A stretch of 64,000 nt of DNA from Actinocorallia sp. API 0066 (GCF_020991275.1 NZ_JAJLQY010000006.1:415187-479186), one strand, 5' to 3'; shown: positions 21,704 through 30,697, counted from the first letter of the stretch. The notes: a model not told the origin generated them from the sequence alone. Translations and numbers: made by a program.

Positions 21704-21894
21704 TGAGCGAGGCCCACACGTGGCCCGCCTGCCGCCACTGCTCCAAACCCGTCCACTATCAGGGCCAGTGGTGGGAGCACGTCGGCGGCACCGTGGCCTG
21801 CGTCCCCGTCCAGCTCACCTACCCGCCACGCGGAACAAACGCCGCCCCCAAACACTCCCCGGATCCTGCGTTCCAGACACCGGAAGGGCAGTGA
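21703..21894 (+). CDS. Small Cys/His-containing hypothetical protein
   Basis: 63 aa from ATG 21703, overlapping the previous stop by 1 nt. WPACRHCSKPVHY and GQWWEHVGGTVACVP give CxxC plus a later His and Cys, which could form a small zinc ribbon. The C-terminus is Pro-rich. Function unknown; translationally coupled to the upstream small protein. Confidence 0.65.
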   Translation: MSEAHTWPACRHCSKPVHYQGQWWEHVGGTVACVPVQLTYPPRGTNAAPKHSPDPAFQTPEGQ

Positions 21895-21908
21895 GGGTCT
21901 GGACGTGT

Positions 21909-21942
21909 GGAAGCCCCGGCCAGGGGGTGGCCGGGGCTTTCC
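21909..21942. terminator. Bidirectional hairpin between convergent genes
   Basis: GGAAGCCCCGGCCA pairs with TGGCCGGGGCTTTCC (one bulged A) around GGGGG. It sits between the small Cys/His gene and the convergent secreted beta-barrel gene. Confidence 0.75.
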
Positions 21943-21993
21943 GGTGGGTGGGTGGAGCGCCGGAGGGTTTGGGCGTTCCAGCCGGGGTGGGGA

Positions 21994-22593
21994 TCAGGAG
22001 CCGAAGGGCTTCCAGGGGCCTCGGGTGCCGGCGCCCTTGCCCCATTCGAGGACCTCGACCTTGACGTTCTTGAGGTGGCCGGCGGGGACGCCCGCGTTGT
22101 AGCGGTCGGCGGGCTTCTTGCCGTCGTAGAGGTAGCGGAAGGTGTAGGTGTCCAGGTCGAGCATGATCCCTCGGTGGGACGGCTCGCCCGGGCCGCGGTC
22201 GCCGACAAAACCGGTGACGGAACGGCCGTTGTAGGTGACCTTCACCTTGGTCATGAGCGGCCAGGACGGCGAGGCGAACATGCCCTTCTGCATGGGCTTG
22301 CCGCTGGCGGGGGCGCCCGTGTCGCCGTTGATGCCCGAACCGTCGTCCCAGAAGTAGGTCGCGGTCGTGGTACCCGTCCACAGGGCCTTGGCCTTCTTCT
22401 CCTCGCGCTCCTTCTTGGCCTCGTCGGCCTTCTTGTCGGGAGTCGGGGAGGCGGGGACCTTCTTCGGCGCCAGCGCCGCGGCGTTCGCGGCGGTCGGCGC
22501 GGCGGACTCGTCGGCGTTGGCGACAACGCCGGTCGTGACGGCGGCGAGGGCCAGAGCACCGGTCAGGGACAGGGTGAGGGCGCGCTTGGTCAA
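21994..22593 (-). CDS. Secreted protein with RlpA/double-psi beta-barrel-like domain
   Basis: 199 aa from TTG 22593 behind AAGGAAG; the frame extends upstream but without a site. Signal peptide LTKRALTLSLTGALALAAVTTG, then an Ala/Lys/Glu-rich charged linker to about residue 75. The C-terminal 120 aa resembles an RlpA-like double-psi beta barrel: TATYFWDDGSGINGDTGAPAS, MFASPSWPLMTKVKVTYNG and FVGDRGPGEPSHRGIMLDLD, with Asp in GDRGP and DLD where related barrels keep theirs. Such domains act on or bind peptidoglycan. The fold call is from pattern only. Confidence 0.65.
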   Translation of the reverse strand: MTKRALTLSLTGALALAAVTTGVVANADESAAPTAANAAALAPKKVPASPTPDKKADEAKKEREEKKAKALWTGTTTATYFWDDGSGINGDTGAPASGKPMQKGMFASPSWPLMTKVKVTYNGRSVTGFVGDRGPGEPSHRGIMLDLDTYTFRYLYDGKKPADRYNAGVPAGHLKNVKVEVLEWGKGAGTRGPWKPFGS

Positions 22594-23099
22594 GGTGCTT
22601 CCTTCGATCGGGTGACAGGGCACAACCCGGGGGCGCTGCGGGATCGTCGAAGATCTCCGGGGGCCGACGGCTCCCGCGCGGGAGTCCGGGCTGTCGCGCT
22701 AGTCGGGCGCCGAGACGGCGGACTGCGCTTGATGCGGGCGTACAAGCCTCTTTGTCTGTACAAGACCCTGGGCTGGTTTGCCGGTCCTTGTCGCGATAAC
22801 GGTTAGTTAACCATATCCGTCAAGGAAACGCCAAAGGTCCGCTTCGTCCGAGTATGCCGGAAGCCTCGAAACCCCCTATCTCAAAGGGGTAACGCAATCT
22901 CAAAAAAGTTGCCGATCATCCCTCCGGAGGGGGCCGAACGCCCCTCAGACCGCACGTCAGCGGGCCGCGAGCGCCTTGATCGCCCGGATCGGACGACACC
23001 CCGGCACCGTCAAGAAGATCCGCCCAAGGCAAAGCGAAAGCCGCCCCCGGATCACCGGAGACGGCTTTACCCTCTGCTTTACTCAAGCCCCCACGAGGG
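22594..23099. other. 506-bp intergenic region without a convincing gene
   Basis: It holds the terminator of the septum-family gene at its right end and the leader of the beta-barrel gene at its left. Two perfect palindromes are present: CTCCCGCGCGGGAG (22671-22684) and CCCTCCGGAGGG (22920-22931). GC falls near 22740-22910 around GGTTAGTTAACC, a likely promoter zone. A 77-codon plus-strand frame at 22909 has no ribosome binding site or family and is not called. Confidence 0.45.
23037..23068 (-). terminator. Hairpin after the first septum-family gene
   Basis: AAAGCCG (23037-23043) pairs with CGGCTTT (23062-23068), with an inner CCGG/CCGG pairing. On the minus strand it lies 32 nt past the stop and ends in a short U-rich stretch. 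Confidence 0.65.
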
Positions 23100-24014
23100 T
23101 CAACTGGGGATCTTCCAAGTGAGGGTCTTGTCCTTCACGTAGAGGCTGCAGGTGATCCTGTTCCCCGACGTCTTCCAGTCGTTCACGAGCGGGAAGTAGG
23201 CGAGGACGCCGAAGTTCGGGTCCTGCTTCTCCAGCTTGGCCGCCTCGTCGGCGAACGCCCCCACCCAGGTCTGCGCCTTGTCCTGGCAGCGGTTGAAGAT
23301 CGTCTGGTCGCCGGGAAAGGAGCCGCTCATGGTCAGCGCCGTGAACACCTGGGCGTTGTGCGGCTGGGTGCAGGGCAGCGCCTTGATCCGGTAGACCGTC
23401 TGGGTCTCGGTGGTGCCGCTCGGCGGGGGCGCGCTCGTGTCGTCGTCGTTGAAGCAGTCGCCGACCTTGAGGTCCCACGGGGCCATCGACCCGGCCTCGG
23501 TGATCTCGGAGCTGCCGGTGTCGCGCTCCGGGCCGTCGAACGCGTCGAAGATCCGGCCGCCGAAGTTGAACAGGGCGATGACCAGGATGACGACGAGGGC
23601 GCCGGCGAACCCGGCGAGCTTCTTCAGCGGGTTCCTGCGCGGCGGCGGGCCGAAGCCGGGCGGCGGCGGGTCGAACGGGTTCCGGCCGGGACCGCCGGGG
23701 CCGCCGGGGAACGGCGGCGGGGTGCCGGGGCCGCCCTGGTACGGCGGCTGGCCCTGCCAGCCGGGCTGGGGCTGCGCCGGGGGCTGGCCGGGCTGGCCGT
23801 AGGGCGCGCCGCCCGGCTGGCCGTAGGGGCCCGGCTGGCCGGGCTGGGCGTACGGTCCGGGCTGGCCGTACTGTCCGGGCTGGCCGGGTTGTCCGGGCTG
23901 GCCGTACTGTCCGGGCTGGGGCTGCTGCCCGTAAGGCTGGTTCTGCCCCCCGTACGGGGGCTGCGGCTGGTTCGGCGCGCCCGGATAAGGCGGACCCGAA
24001 GGGGGGAAGCTCAT
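23100..24014 (-). CDS. Septum formation family membrane protein (first paralogue)
   Basis: 304 aa from ATG 24014 (MSFPPSGPPYPG). Residues 1-130 are cytoplasmic and built of Gly/Pro/Gln/Tyr repeats (PGQYGQPGQPGQ). One membrane helix follows (GALVVILVIALFNF). The outer domain matches the Septum_form pattern: GDCFND, then TVYRIKALPCTQPHNAQVFTAL, RCQDKAQTWVG and a final NRITCSLYVKDKTLTWKIP. The four spaced Cys suggest disulfides. The role is presumed in the cell envelope or division site. The disordered head could drive protein-protein contact or clustering. Confidence 0.78.
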   Translation of the reverse strand: MSFPPSGPPYPGAPNQPQPPYGGQNQPYGQQPQPGQYGQPGQPGQPGQYGQPGPYAQPGQPGPYGQPGGAPYGQPGQPPAQPQPGWQGQPPYQGGPGTPPPFPGGPGGPGRNPFDPPPPGFGPPPRRNPLKKLAGFAGALVVILVIALFNFGGRIFDAFDGPERDTGSSEITEAGSMAPWDLKVGDCFNDDDTSAPPPSGTTETQTVYRIKALPCTQPHNAQVFTALTMSGSFPGDQTIFNRCQDKAQTWVGAFADEAAKLEKQDPNFGVLAYFPLVNDWKTSGNRITCSLYVKDKTLTWKIPS

Positions 24015-24086
24015 GAGGCGGCACCCTATCGGCATCCACCGACACTTCCGATATGAGCGTCACCTCTGGTCTGCGAGATCCGTCCG

Positions 24087-25025
24087 TCACTTGTCGACGG
24101 GGAGTTGCCAGGTCAGCTTCTTCTTCCCGAAGACGACGATCCCGCACACGATCGCGTTGTCGTCGAGCGACTCCCACGAGCGCCGGGTCGGCATGAACGT
24201 CTGCGCCCCGTACTCCGCGTCGACCTTCCGCAGCTTCCGGTCGGCGGCCGGGTGCCGCTCCGCCCAGATCACGATCGCCTCGGCGCACCTGTCCATGACC
24301 TGCTTGTCCGACGGGTACTTGCCGCTCATGGTGATCCGCTGCATGACCTGGGCGCTGTGCGGCTTGTCGCACGGCACCACGGTGACGGCCTCGACCCCGG
24401 TCACGGTGGTCTCGTCCCCGTCCGGCTCCTTCGCCTTCTCCCGGTAGCAGTCACCCTGCCGGAGGTGGAGCGCGCTGGTCTCGCCCTCGGCCAGGACGTT
24501 CCCCTCGTCGTCCCGCTCGGTCATGTCGCCGGTGAGCATCCAGTTGCCGACCAGCCCGATGGGCGTCACCACGGCGATCAGCAGCCCGATGACGAGCAAC
24601 GTCTTGGCCCGGGACCCCCGCTTCGGCGGCCCGCCCGGAGGCGGGTACACGTGCGGCGGCACCCCGTAAGCAGGCGGTGCGCCTCCCACCCCTCCGGGCG
24701 GCCCATAAGCGGGTGGCGCGCCTCCGGGCGTACCGTAGTGCGCCCCGGGCGGCGGATAGGAGGGGGACGCCCCTCCGGGCGGCCCGTAAGGCGGCGGCGC
24801 CCCATAAGAAGGTGAGGGCCCGGCGTGGCCACCGGGCGGAGACCCGTAGGGAGGCTGCCCCCCGGACGGTCCGTAGCGGCCACCGGGCGGAGACCCCTGC
24901 GGAAAGGGGCTTCCGGGCGGGGACGGGGCTCCGGGCGGCGGGCCTGGAGTCGCGCGGTGGCGGCCGGGAGGCGGCGGGCCGGAGGACGGTTCGGGCTGGG
25001 GTGAGCCGGATGGGGGGTAGCTCAT
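24087..25025 (-). CDS. Septum formation family membrane protein (second paralogue)
   Basis: 312 aa, same architecture as its neighbour downstream: a 135-aa Pro/Gly/Ser/Tyr-rich cytoplasmic head (PPYGPPGGASPSYPPPG), one helix (TLLVIGLLIAVVTPIGLVG), and an outer domain with GDCYREKAKEPDG, AVTVVPCDKPHSAQVMQ, DRCAEAIVIWAE and NAIVCGIVVFGKKKLTWQLP. The outer domains clearly share descent while the repeat heads differ in composition (Gln-rich versus Ser-rich). They are 72 nt apart on one strand. Confidence 0.78.
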   Translation of the reverse strand: MSYPPSGSPQPEPSSGPPPPGRHRATPGPPPGAPSPPGSPFPQGSPPGGRYGPSGGQPPYGSPPGGHAGPSPSYGAPPPYGPPGGASPSYPPPGAHYGTPGGAPPAYGPPGGVGGAPPAYGVPPHVYPPPGGPPKRGSRAKTLLVIGLLIAVVTPIGLVGNWMLTGDMTERDDEGNVLAEGETSALHLRQGDCYREKAKEPDGDETTVTGVEAVTVVPCDKPHSAQVMQRITMSGKYPSDKQVMDRCAEAIVIWAERHPAADRKLRKVDAEYGAQTFMPTRRSWESLDDNAIVCGIVVFGKKKLTWQLPVDK

Positions 25026-25046
25026 GGCTCCGGAGTGTAGAGGTGA

Positions 25047-25083
25047 GGGGGCACCGGTCGCGCGCCGTGAGAACGGTGCCCCC
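25047..25083 (-). terminator. Hairpin after uppS
   Basis: GGGGGCACCG (25047-25056) pairs perfectly with CGGTGCCCCC (25074-25083). It follows the uppS stop and precedes the septum-family pair, separating the two units. Confidence 0.7.
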
Positions 25084-25107
25084 TTGCCGGAGATAATACT
25101 ACACTAA

Positions 25108-25890
25108 TCAGGTAGTGATTACAGGGTTTGGCTCCGCGCCACCGTAACGCCGGTCCCGTGACGCGTAGAGCTCACACGCGTACCAGAAGTGCCGCCGGTC
25201 GAAGTCGGGCCAGAGCGTGTCCATGAACACCATCTCGGCGTACGCCGACTGCCACGCCAGGAAGTTCGACGTCCGCTGCTCCCCCGACGGACGCAGGAAC
25301 AGGTCCACGTCCGGCATCGAAGGCTGGTACAGGTACTTCCCGACGGTCTTCTCGGTGACCTTGTCCGGGTTGAGCCGCCCGGCCCTGACGTCGCGGGCCA
25401 TCGCCGCCATCGCGTCCGCCAGCTCCGCGCGCCCCCCGTAGTTCACGCAGAACTGGAGGGTGAGGACGTCGTTCCCGCGCGTCATCTCCTCGGCCGTCTC
25501 CAGCTCGCTGATGACCGAGCGCCACAGTTTGGGCTTGCGGCCCGCCCACAGCACCCGGACGCCCATCGCGTGGAGCTGGTCGCGGCGGCGGCGCAGCACG
25601 TCGCGGTTGAAGCCCATGAGGAAGCGGACCTCCTCGGGCGAGCGCCGCCAGTTCTCGGTGGAGAACGCGTAGGCCGACAGGTAGGGCACGCCGAGCTCTA
25701 TCGCCCCCTCGATGACGTCGAAGAGGGAGTACTCGCCGCGCTTGTGGCCCTCGGTGCGGGGCAGGCCGCGTTCCTTGGCCCAGCGCCCGTTCCCGTCCAT
25801 GACGAGGGCGACGTGCCGGGGGACCAGCTCCTTGGGCAGCTCCGGGGGTCTAGCCCCGCTCGGGTGCGGGTCCGGGGCGCGGAACTTCAC
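25108..25890 (-). CDS. uppS: Isoprenyl (undecaprenyl/decaprenyl) diphosphate synthase
   Basis: 260 aa. This cis-prenyltransferase extends farnesyl- or geranyl-diphosphate with isopentenyl units to the C50-C55 lipid carrier for cell-wall glycans. The start is GTG 25890 with AGAGGAG upstream. Catalytic Asp is in [20 protein letters not shown] and [18 protein letters not shown] are the other hallmark blocks. It overlaps the end of recO by 41 nt, so the pair is cotranscribed, a conserved actinobacterial arrangement. Confidence 0.96.
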   Translation of the reverse strand: MKFRAPDPHPSGARPPELPKELVPRHVALVMDGNGRWAKERGLPRTEGHKRGEYSLFDVIEGAIELGVPYLSAYAFSTENWRRSPEEVRFLMGFNRDVLRRRRDQLHAMGVRVLWAGRKPKLWRSVISELETAEEMTRGNDVLTLQFCVNYGGRAELADAMAAMARDVRAGRLNPDKVTEKTVGKYLYQPSMPDVDLFLRPSGEQRTSNFLAWQSAYAEMVFMDTLWPDFDRRHFWYACELYASRDRRYGGAEPNPVITT

Positions 25891-26632
25891 TCTTGCTCCT
25901 CTCGACGTGGCGCAGCGACCTGATGCCGTGTTCCAGGTGCCATTGCAGGTAGGCGGCCACGAGGCCGCTGCACTCTACCCGGTGGCGGTCCTCGCTGACG
26001 TCCGCGGCGTCCCACTCGCCGCGCAGCAGCGCGATCATGAGCGCGAACGTCTCGGGCGCGGGCGTGGCCGAGCCGGGGACCCGGCAGGCGAGGCAGAGCG
26101 CGCCGCCGGCCGGGATGGAGAAGCCGCGGATCCCGGCGCGGCCGCCGCAGCGCGAGCAGGCGTCCAGGGACGGGGCCCAGCCCGCGACGGACAGCGAGCG
26201 CAGCAGGAACGCGTCGAGGACGAGCCGGGCGTCGTGGGTGCGGTCGCCGAGTGTGCGCAGCCCGCCGACGAGCAACAGGAACTGCCGCAGTGACGGTTCG
26301 CGCTCCTCGGCGGTGAGCTTCTCCGCGGCCTCCAGCATGGCGACGCCCGCGGTGTACCGGGGGTAGTCGGTGACGAGCGGCTCCCCGTACGGCCGGATGG
26401 TCTCGGCCTGCGAGATGAGGTCGAGCGAGCGCCGTTCGTACAGCTGGAGGTCCACGTGGGTGAACGGTTCGAGCCGCGCGCCGAACTTCGACCTGGTCTT
26501 GCGGACGCCCTTGGCGACGGCCCTGATCCGGCCCGTCCTGCGGGTGAGGACGGTGACGATCCGGTCGGCCTCCCCCAGCTTCTGGGTGCGCAGCACTATG
26601 CCCTCATCGCGGTAGATCGTCACGCTGTCCAT
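25850..26632 (-). CDS. recO: DNA repair protein RecO
   Basis: 260 aa. RecO anneals single strands and loads RecA with RecR. The N-terminal OB fold has [20 protein letters not shown] and [21 protein letters not shown] zinc finger reads CSRCGG...CLACR at about residues 155-185. Length and order are normal. The gene is divergent from the M4 protease and precedes uppS with a 41-nt overlap. Confidence 0.95.
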   Translation of the reverse strand: MDSVTIYRDEGIVLRTQKLGEADRIVTVLTRRTGRIRAVAKGVRKTRSKFGARLEPFTHVDLQLYERRSLDLISQAETIRPYGEPLVTDYPRYTAGVAMLEAAEKLTAEEREPSLRQFLLLVGGLRTLGDRTHDARLVLDAFLLRSLSVAGWAPSLDACSRCGGRAGIRGFSIPAGGALCLACRVPGSATPAPETFALMIALLRGEWDAADVSEDRHRVECSGLVAAYLQWHLEHGIRSLRHVERSKSEVPRPGPAPERG

Positions 26633-26772
26633 TGTCCCGCATGGTCCGTCGTGAAACGGGCGCCTCGGCCAGCGCTTGGTGACCTTGAAGATACGGAAAG
26701 CGACCGCTTCCGGACCCGCTCCCCGGCGATTTCCCTGGGCGATGCGGCGCGGGCCGTGGCACGGTGGAACGC

Positions 26773-27801
26773 ATGAGATGCACGATCGTGCCCCCGCACA
26801 TGCTGGAACGGGTCCTGGAGGGGTCGGCCGACCCGGAGTTGCGCGCGCTCGCGCTGCGCACCCTGCGGCTCGACGCGGCCACCCGCACCGAGAGACGGCT
26901 GGCGGGGCCGGTCACGCAGGGCAACGGTCGTAGGGACGAGCCGTGGCGCACCGTCAAGGACGCGATGCACCTGGAGGAGCTGCCCGGCAAGACGGTCCGC
27001 TCCGAGGGCCAGGACCCGACGGGCGATCCGGTGGCCGACCGCGCCTACGACTGGCTGGGCGCGACGTTCCGGTTCTTCGAGGACGTCTACGACCGTGACT
27101 CGATCAACAACGCGGGCATGGAGATGGTCTCCACCGTCCACTTCGGGCGGGAGTACGACAACGCGTTCTGGGACGGCGCCCAGATGGTCTACGGGGATGG
27201 TGACGGCCGCCTGTTCCTGTCGTTCACGGGCCCCCTGGACGTCACCGCGCACGAGCTGACGCACGGCGTCACCCAGTACACGGCGGATCTCGCCTACTAC
27301 GGGCAGCCCGGCGCGCTGAACGAGTCGATGTCGGACGTGTTCGGCTCGCTGGTCAAGCAGCACCATCTCGGGCAGACGGCTGACGAGGCGGACTGGCTGA
27401 TCGGCGCGGGCCTGTTCGGCCCGGCCGTGCGGGGCGAGGCGCTGCGCTCGCTCAAGGAGCCGGGCACCGCCTACGACGATCCGGAGCTGGGCCGCGACCC
27501 GCAGCCCGGCCACATGGACGACTACGTGCGCACCCACCACGACAACGGCGGCGTGCACATCAACTCGGGCATCCCGAACCGCGCCTTCCACCTGCTGGCG
27601 GCGGAGCTGGGCGGGCACGCGTGGGAGCGGGCGGGCCTGATCTGGTTCGACGCGCTCACCGGCGGCGCCCTCTACCCGGACACCGACTTCCGGGGCTTCG
27701 CCGCGGAGACCGTCCGGCGGGCGGCGGCGCGCTTCGGCGAGGGGTCGGCCGAACACGGGGCGGTGGCGTACGCCTGGACGGCGGTGGGCGTGGCGCCATG
27801 A
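26773..27801 (+). CDS. Protealysin-like M4 family metalloprotease
   Basis: 342 aa from ATG 26773. There is no signal peptide, unlike secreted thermolysins. A very short pro-region begins RCTIVPPHMLERVLEGS, the PPxL-type motif of protealysin-like proteases. Zinc site: HELTH (160-164) and NESMSD (183-188, third ligand Glu). HINSGIPNRAF holds the active-site His. Its size near 340 aa fits the short-precursor group. Members act inside cells or leave by unusual routes. A coupled inhibitor-like gene follows immediately. Confidence 0.92.
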   Translation: MRCTIVPPHMLERVLEGSADPELRALALRTLRLDAATRTERRLAGPVTQGNGRRDEPWRTVKDAMHLEELPGKTVRSEGQDPTGDPVADRAYDWLGATFRFFEDVYDRDSINNAGMEMVSTVHFGREYDNAFWDGAQMVYGDGDGRLFLSFTGPLDVTAHELTHGVTQYTADLAYYGQPGALNESMSDVFGSLVKQHHLGQTADEADWLIGAGLFGPAVRGEALRSLKEPGTAYDDPELGRDPQPGHMDDYVRTHHDNGGVHINSGIPNRAFHLLAAELGGHAWERAGLIWFDALTGGALYPDTDFRGFAAETVRRAAARFGEGSAEHGAVAYAWTAVGVAP

Positions 27802-28055
27802 AGGTGACGGTCGTGCGCACCGGCGGTTTCGCCGGCATCAAACGCAAAGGACGCTCCGACACCGCCGACGACCCTGTGTTGCGGTCGCTGGTCGCGCGGG
27901 TGGATCTCGCGGCGGTGCGGGGCCGGGCGAGCGGGCGGCGGGTGCCCGACCAGTTCTCCTACGCGATCGACATCGACGGCGAGGCGGTGACCGTCGGGGA
28001 GTCGGATCTGACGGGCGCGCTGCGCGAACTCGTGCACCATGTCCTGGACGGCTGA
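27798..28055 (+). CDS. Emfourin-like protease inhibitor
   Basis: 85 aa from ATG 27798, overlapping the protease stop by 4 nt (ATGA). MKVTVVRTGGFAGIKRKGRSD begins a single small beta-rich domain; the VxRTGGFAG start and the 80-110 aa size match emfourin, the inhibitor coded next to protealysin in Serratia. The C-terminus (SYAIDIDGEAVTVGESDL) is also typical. Position directly behind an M4 protease without signal peptide strongly supports it. It would keep the protease silent in the cytoplasm. Confidence 0.8.
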   Translation: MKVTVVRTGGFAGIKRKGRSDTADDPVLRSLVARVDLAAVRGRASGRRVPDQFSYAIDIDGEAVTVGESDLTGALRELVHHVLDG

Positions 28056-28099
28056 GGCCGCCCGTGCCGTGCCCTGTGTGACGTTTCGGCTGGCCTCAG
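28052..28099. terminator. Long-loop inverted repeat between convergent genes
   Basis: CTGAGGCC (28052-28059) and GGCCTCAG (28092-28099) are perfectly complementary around 32 nt, spanning the stops of the emfourin-like and GtrA genes. It may serve both directions. Confidence 0.45.
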
Positions 28100-28578
28100 C
28101 GCTGGACGAGTGTGCCCTGTGCCGCGTCCGGCTCCGCCTGCCCGGCGGTCGGCTTGACGAACACCCAGCGCTTGTAGCCGAAGTAGCGGAAGATCGTCGC
28201 GAGGCCGATGCCGATGGTCAAGGCGATATTTGACCAGAGTTTACCTTCGAGTGACATCTGTGCGGCCAGGTACAGCACGGTTTGCGTTATGACGTACCCG
28301 ATGCCGTTCATCACGAAGAACAGGGTGTATTCGCGCGCGAGCCCGGAGTTCTGGGCGTGCCGGAAGGTCCAGTAGCGGCTGGCGAGGAACCCCAACGTGG
28401 TGGACGCCACCATGGCCAGTGAGTTGGCGGTGAGCGCGCCCATCCCGTAGCCGAAGTGCAGCAGGTTGAACAGTGCGTAGTTGACCGCTACGCAGATGAC
28501 CCCCACGCTGCCGAACCGAGCCAGCTCGCCGATCAAGTTCCGGTATCGTTGCACCCGCCCGATCGTAGGGCAAAACAC
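28096..28578 (-). CDS. GtrA-family membrane protein
   Basis: 160 aa from GTG 28578; another in-frame GTG lies at 28554. Four membrane helices make up nearly the whole protein, with ARFGSVGVICVAVNYALFNLL, ANSLAMVASTTLGFLASRYWTF and a C-terminal FRYFGYKRWVFV. GtrA proteins are thought to help move polyprenyl-phosphate-linked sugars for cell-wall glycosylation. It is divergent from a GT-C enzyme and the DPPR synthase gene, which use polyprenyl-linked sugars. Confidence 0.85.
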   Translation of the reverse strand: MFCPTIGRVQRYRNLIGELARFGSVGVICVAVNYALFNLLHFGYGMGALTANSLAMVASTTLGFLASRYWTFRHAQNSGLAREYTLFFVMNGIGYVITQTVLYLAAQMSLEGKLWSNIALTIGIGLATIFRYFGYKRWVFVKPTAGQAEPDAAQGTLVQR

Positions 28579-28678
28579 TTAATTCTCGCCAATAACGCCG
28601 AATCACAGTAACTATTGGGATAACCTTCCCTCCCAGTTGAGCAAGGATCTCCCTACGCTCACGGGAAGGAGAACTCGG

Positions 28679-30697
28679 GTGTTGCCGCACGCGGCGCTCC
28701 TGATCATCGCGAGTTCCCTCGTCCTCCTGGGCGCCCTGGGTCTCACGGTGTGGACCAGGCCGACCAGGGCGTCGGACGCGGCAGTCGCGTTCGGCGTCTT
28801 CGCGTTGGGCGGGGTGATGCTGCTCACGGTCGTGGTCGGAGCGCTCCTCCAGCTCTACCGCCCCGTCCCGCTCACCTGCGGCGCGGGCGTCTACGCGGGG
28901 ATCGGCCTCCTGGCCGGGGCCCGCGAGTCGGCACGCCACCCCAGGGCGTTCCGCCGCCGCCTGCGCGGCTGGACCCGACGGGCGCCGCGCGGCTGGGCAC
29001 CCCACCCCGTGGTGTTCTCCCTCGCGCTGCTGACGGCGTTCGTCTACGGGCTCAGGGCCTGGCTCGGGGTACGGCTGCCGCCCAGCGACTGGGACGGGCT
29101 GATGTACCACCTCGTCGCCCCGTCGGCCTGGCTCCAGGCGGGCGAGGTCGGCAGGGCCACCGAGGTGATCTGGGCCGACGCCTACCCGATGGGCGTCGAG
29201 TCCCTCGCCGGGTGGCCGATGGTGTTCCTCGGCGCGACCGACCTCGGCGTGCTGTTCCTCCTCCCCGGCTACGCGATCGCCGGGGCCGCCGTCGTCGCGC
29301 TGGCCCGGCGGCTCGGCATGGGCAGGGCCCCCGCCCTCCTCGCGGGCCTCGCCTTCCTCCTGACGCCCTCGGTGTTCGCCCAGGCCAACACCTTCTACGT
29401 CGACGTGCACAGCGCCGCGTTCGGGCTCGCCGCCCTCGCGGTCCTGGCGAGCGTCAGGGGCGACGCCGAACTCTCCGGACGGCCCGCGCAGGTCGTCTCC
29501 CGCAAGATGCTCGTGCTCGGCTTCGCGCTGGGCGCCGCCACCGCCACCAAGAGCAGCAGCCTCGCGGTGATGGGCGTGGCGGGCTGCGCCGCGTTCGTCA
29601 TCGTCGCCTGCGCGGCCGGACGGCACCGCCTCGGCGTCTGGCCGTTCCTGCGCGGCGCGCTGCCCCTGGCCGTGCCGATCGCCGTCATCGGCGGCTACTG
29701 GTACCTCAGGACCTGGCAGCACTACGACAACCCCTTCTACCCCGTCACCATGCTGGGGTTCGAGGGCGTCGGCGACGTCAAGGACGTCGTGCTCAACACC
29801 AACGTCCCGCTGGAACTGCGGGACATGACGCTGCCCGAGCAGCTGTGGGCCTCCTGGTCGCAGCCGTTCACCGACCTGCGCACCACCCAGGTGTACGACG
29901 TGCGGCTGGGCGGGCTCGGCGTGGCGTGGCTCACCTTCGTGCTCCCCGCCTCGATCCTCGGCCTCCTGGTGTGGCTGAAGAACTCGTGGCGGCGGCCCGG
30001 CGTCGGCGTCCTGCTGCTGCTGGGCATCGGCGTCACCTACGGCGCCGCCCTCGCGCCCTGGTGGGGCAGGTACGTCCTGCTCGGCTACGCGTGCCTGGTC
30101 GTCTTCGCCGTCTACCTGACGGCCCGGCTCGCCCAGGGACGCTCCCTCGCCCGCGTCGCCGGGGGCGGGCTGCGGCTCGTGCTCGCCGCCAGCGTCGCGC
30201 TCGCGGTGTGGACGGGCCACCGGCACGTCGCGATCACCAGCGGCGCGCCCGAGGACCAGGCGCTGTTCCTCAAGACCGGCGGGCTCCCGCTCGACCGGCT
30301 GCTCGCCATGTCCGTCGCCCCCCAGGCCGAACGGCGGGTGTGGCCCTGGACCGAGTTCGGCGCCCTCGACGCCCTCCCCGAGGGCACCACCATCGCCGTC
30401 GCGCGCGGCAACCTGCAGTCCCTCATCCAACCGCTGCGCGGCATCAAGATGCAGCGCAACCTCGTGGTGGTCGAGCCCCCCTCCGACACCGCGCGGCTCG
30501 CCCACGACCTGCGCGCCGCCGGCGCCGACCACGTCCTCATCGACCGCTCCCAGGTGTGGGACGCGGTCCGGCAGGACCTGTACGAAGACCCCTCGTTCAC
30601 CTTCGTCACCGACCTCGGCGGCGTCGCGCCCAAGTACAACCCGCCCCCGGACGGCAAGCTCTTCCGGCTGGAGGCCGAACCCGACGCCCGGCGCTAG
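28679..30697 (+). CDS. GT-C fold polyprenyl-linked sugar transferase-like membrane protein
   Basis: 672 aa from GTG 28679 with AAGGAG 7 nt upstream; an upstream TTG is unsupported. About 12-13 membrane helices. The first large outer loop has PPSDWDGLMYHLVAPSAWL, with the Asp pair expected in GT-C enzymes that take sugar from a lipid carrier. The C-terminal 150 aa are extracytoplasmic. It is 24 nt upstream of the decaprenyl-phosphate phosphoribosyltransferase gene, which suggests that it uses a related lipid-linked pentose, an inference from context. Confidence 0.75.
   Translation: MLPHAALLIIASSLVLLGALGLTVWTRPTRASDAAVAFGVFALGGVMLLTVVVGALLQLYRPVPLTCGAGVYAGIGLLAGARESARHPRAFRRRLRGWTRRAPRGWAPHPVVFSLALLTAFVYGLRAWLGVRLPPSDWDGLMYHLVAPSAWLQAGEVGRATEVIWADAYPMGVESLAGWPMVFLGATDLGVLFLLPGYAIAGAAVVALARRLGMGRAPALLAGLAFLLTPSVFAQANTFYVDVHSAAFGLAALAVLASVRGDAELSGRPAQVVSRKMLVLGFALGAATATKSSSLAVMGVAGCAAFVIVACAAGRHRLGVWPFLRGALPLAVPIAVIGGYWYLRTWQHYDNPFYPVTMLGFEGVGDVKDVVLNTNVPLELRDMTLPEQLWASWSQPFTDLRTTQVYDVRLGGLGVAWLTFVLPASILGLLVWLKNSWRRPGVGVLLLLGIGVTYGAALAPWWGRYVLLGYACLVVFAVYLTARLAQGRSLARVAGGGLRLVLAASVALAVWTGHRHVAITSGAPEDQALFLKTGGLPLDRLLAMSVAPQAERRVWPWTEFGALDALPEGTTIAVARGNLQSLIQPLRGIKMQRNLVVVEPPSDTARLAHDLRAAGADHVLIDRSQVWDAVRQDLYEDPSFTFVTDLGGVAPKYNPPPDGKLFRLEAEPDARR

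Noticed and set aside
22594..22910. A possible c-di-AMP (ydaO) riboswitch before the RlpA-like gene
   Set aside because: Such riboswitches often precede cell-wall genes in actinobacteria, but I could not find the conserved blocks (for example the CCCGNCAGCTAACC region) in the leader. Only partial, unconvincing resemblance was seen.
22909..23142. 77-codon plus-strand frame
   Set aside because: No ribosome binding site, charged low-complexity product, and it overlaps a clear terminator and the end of a real gene.
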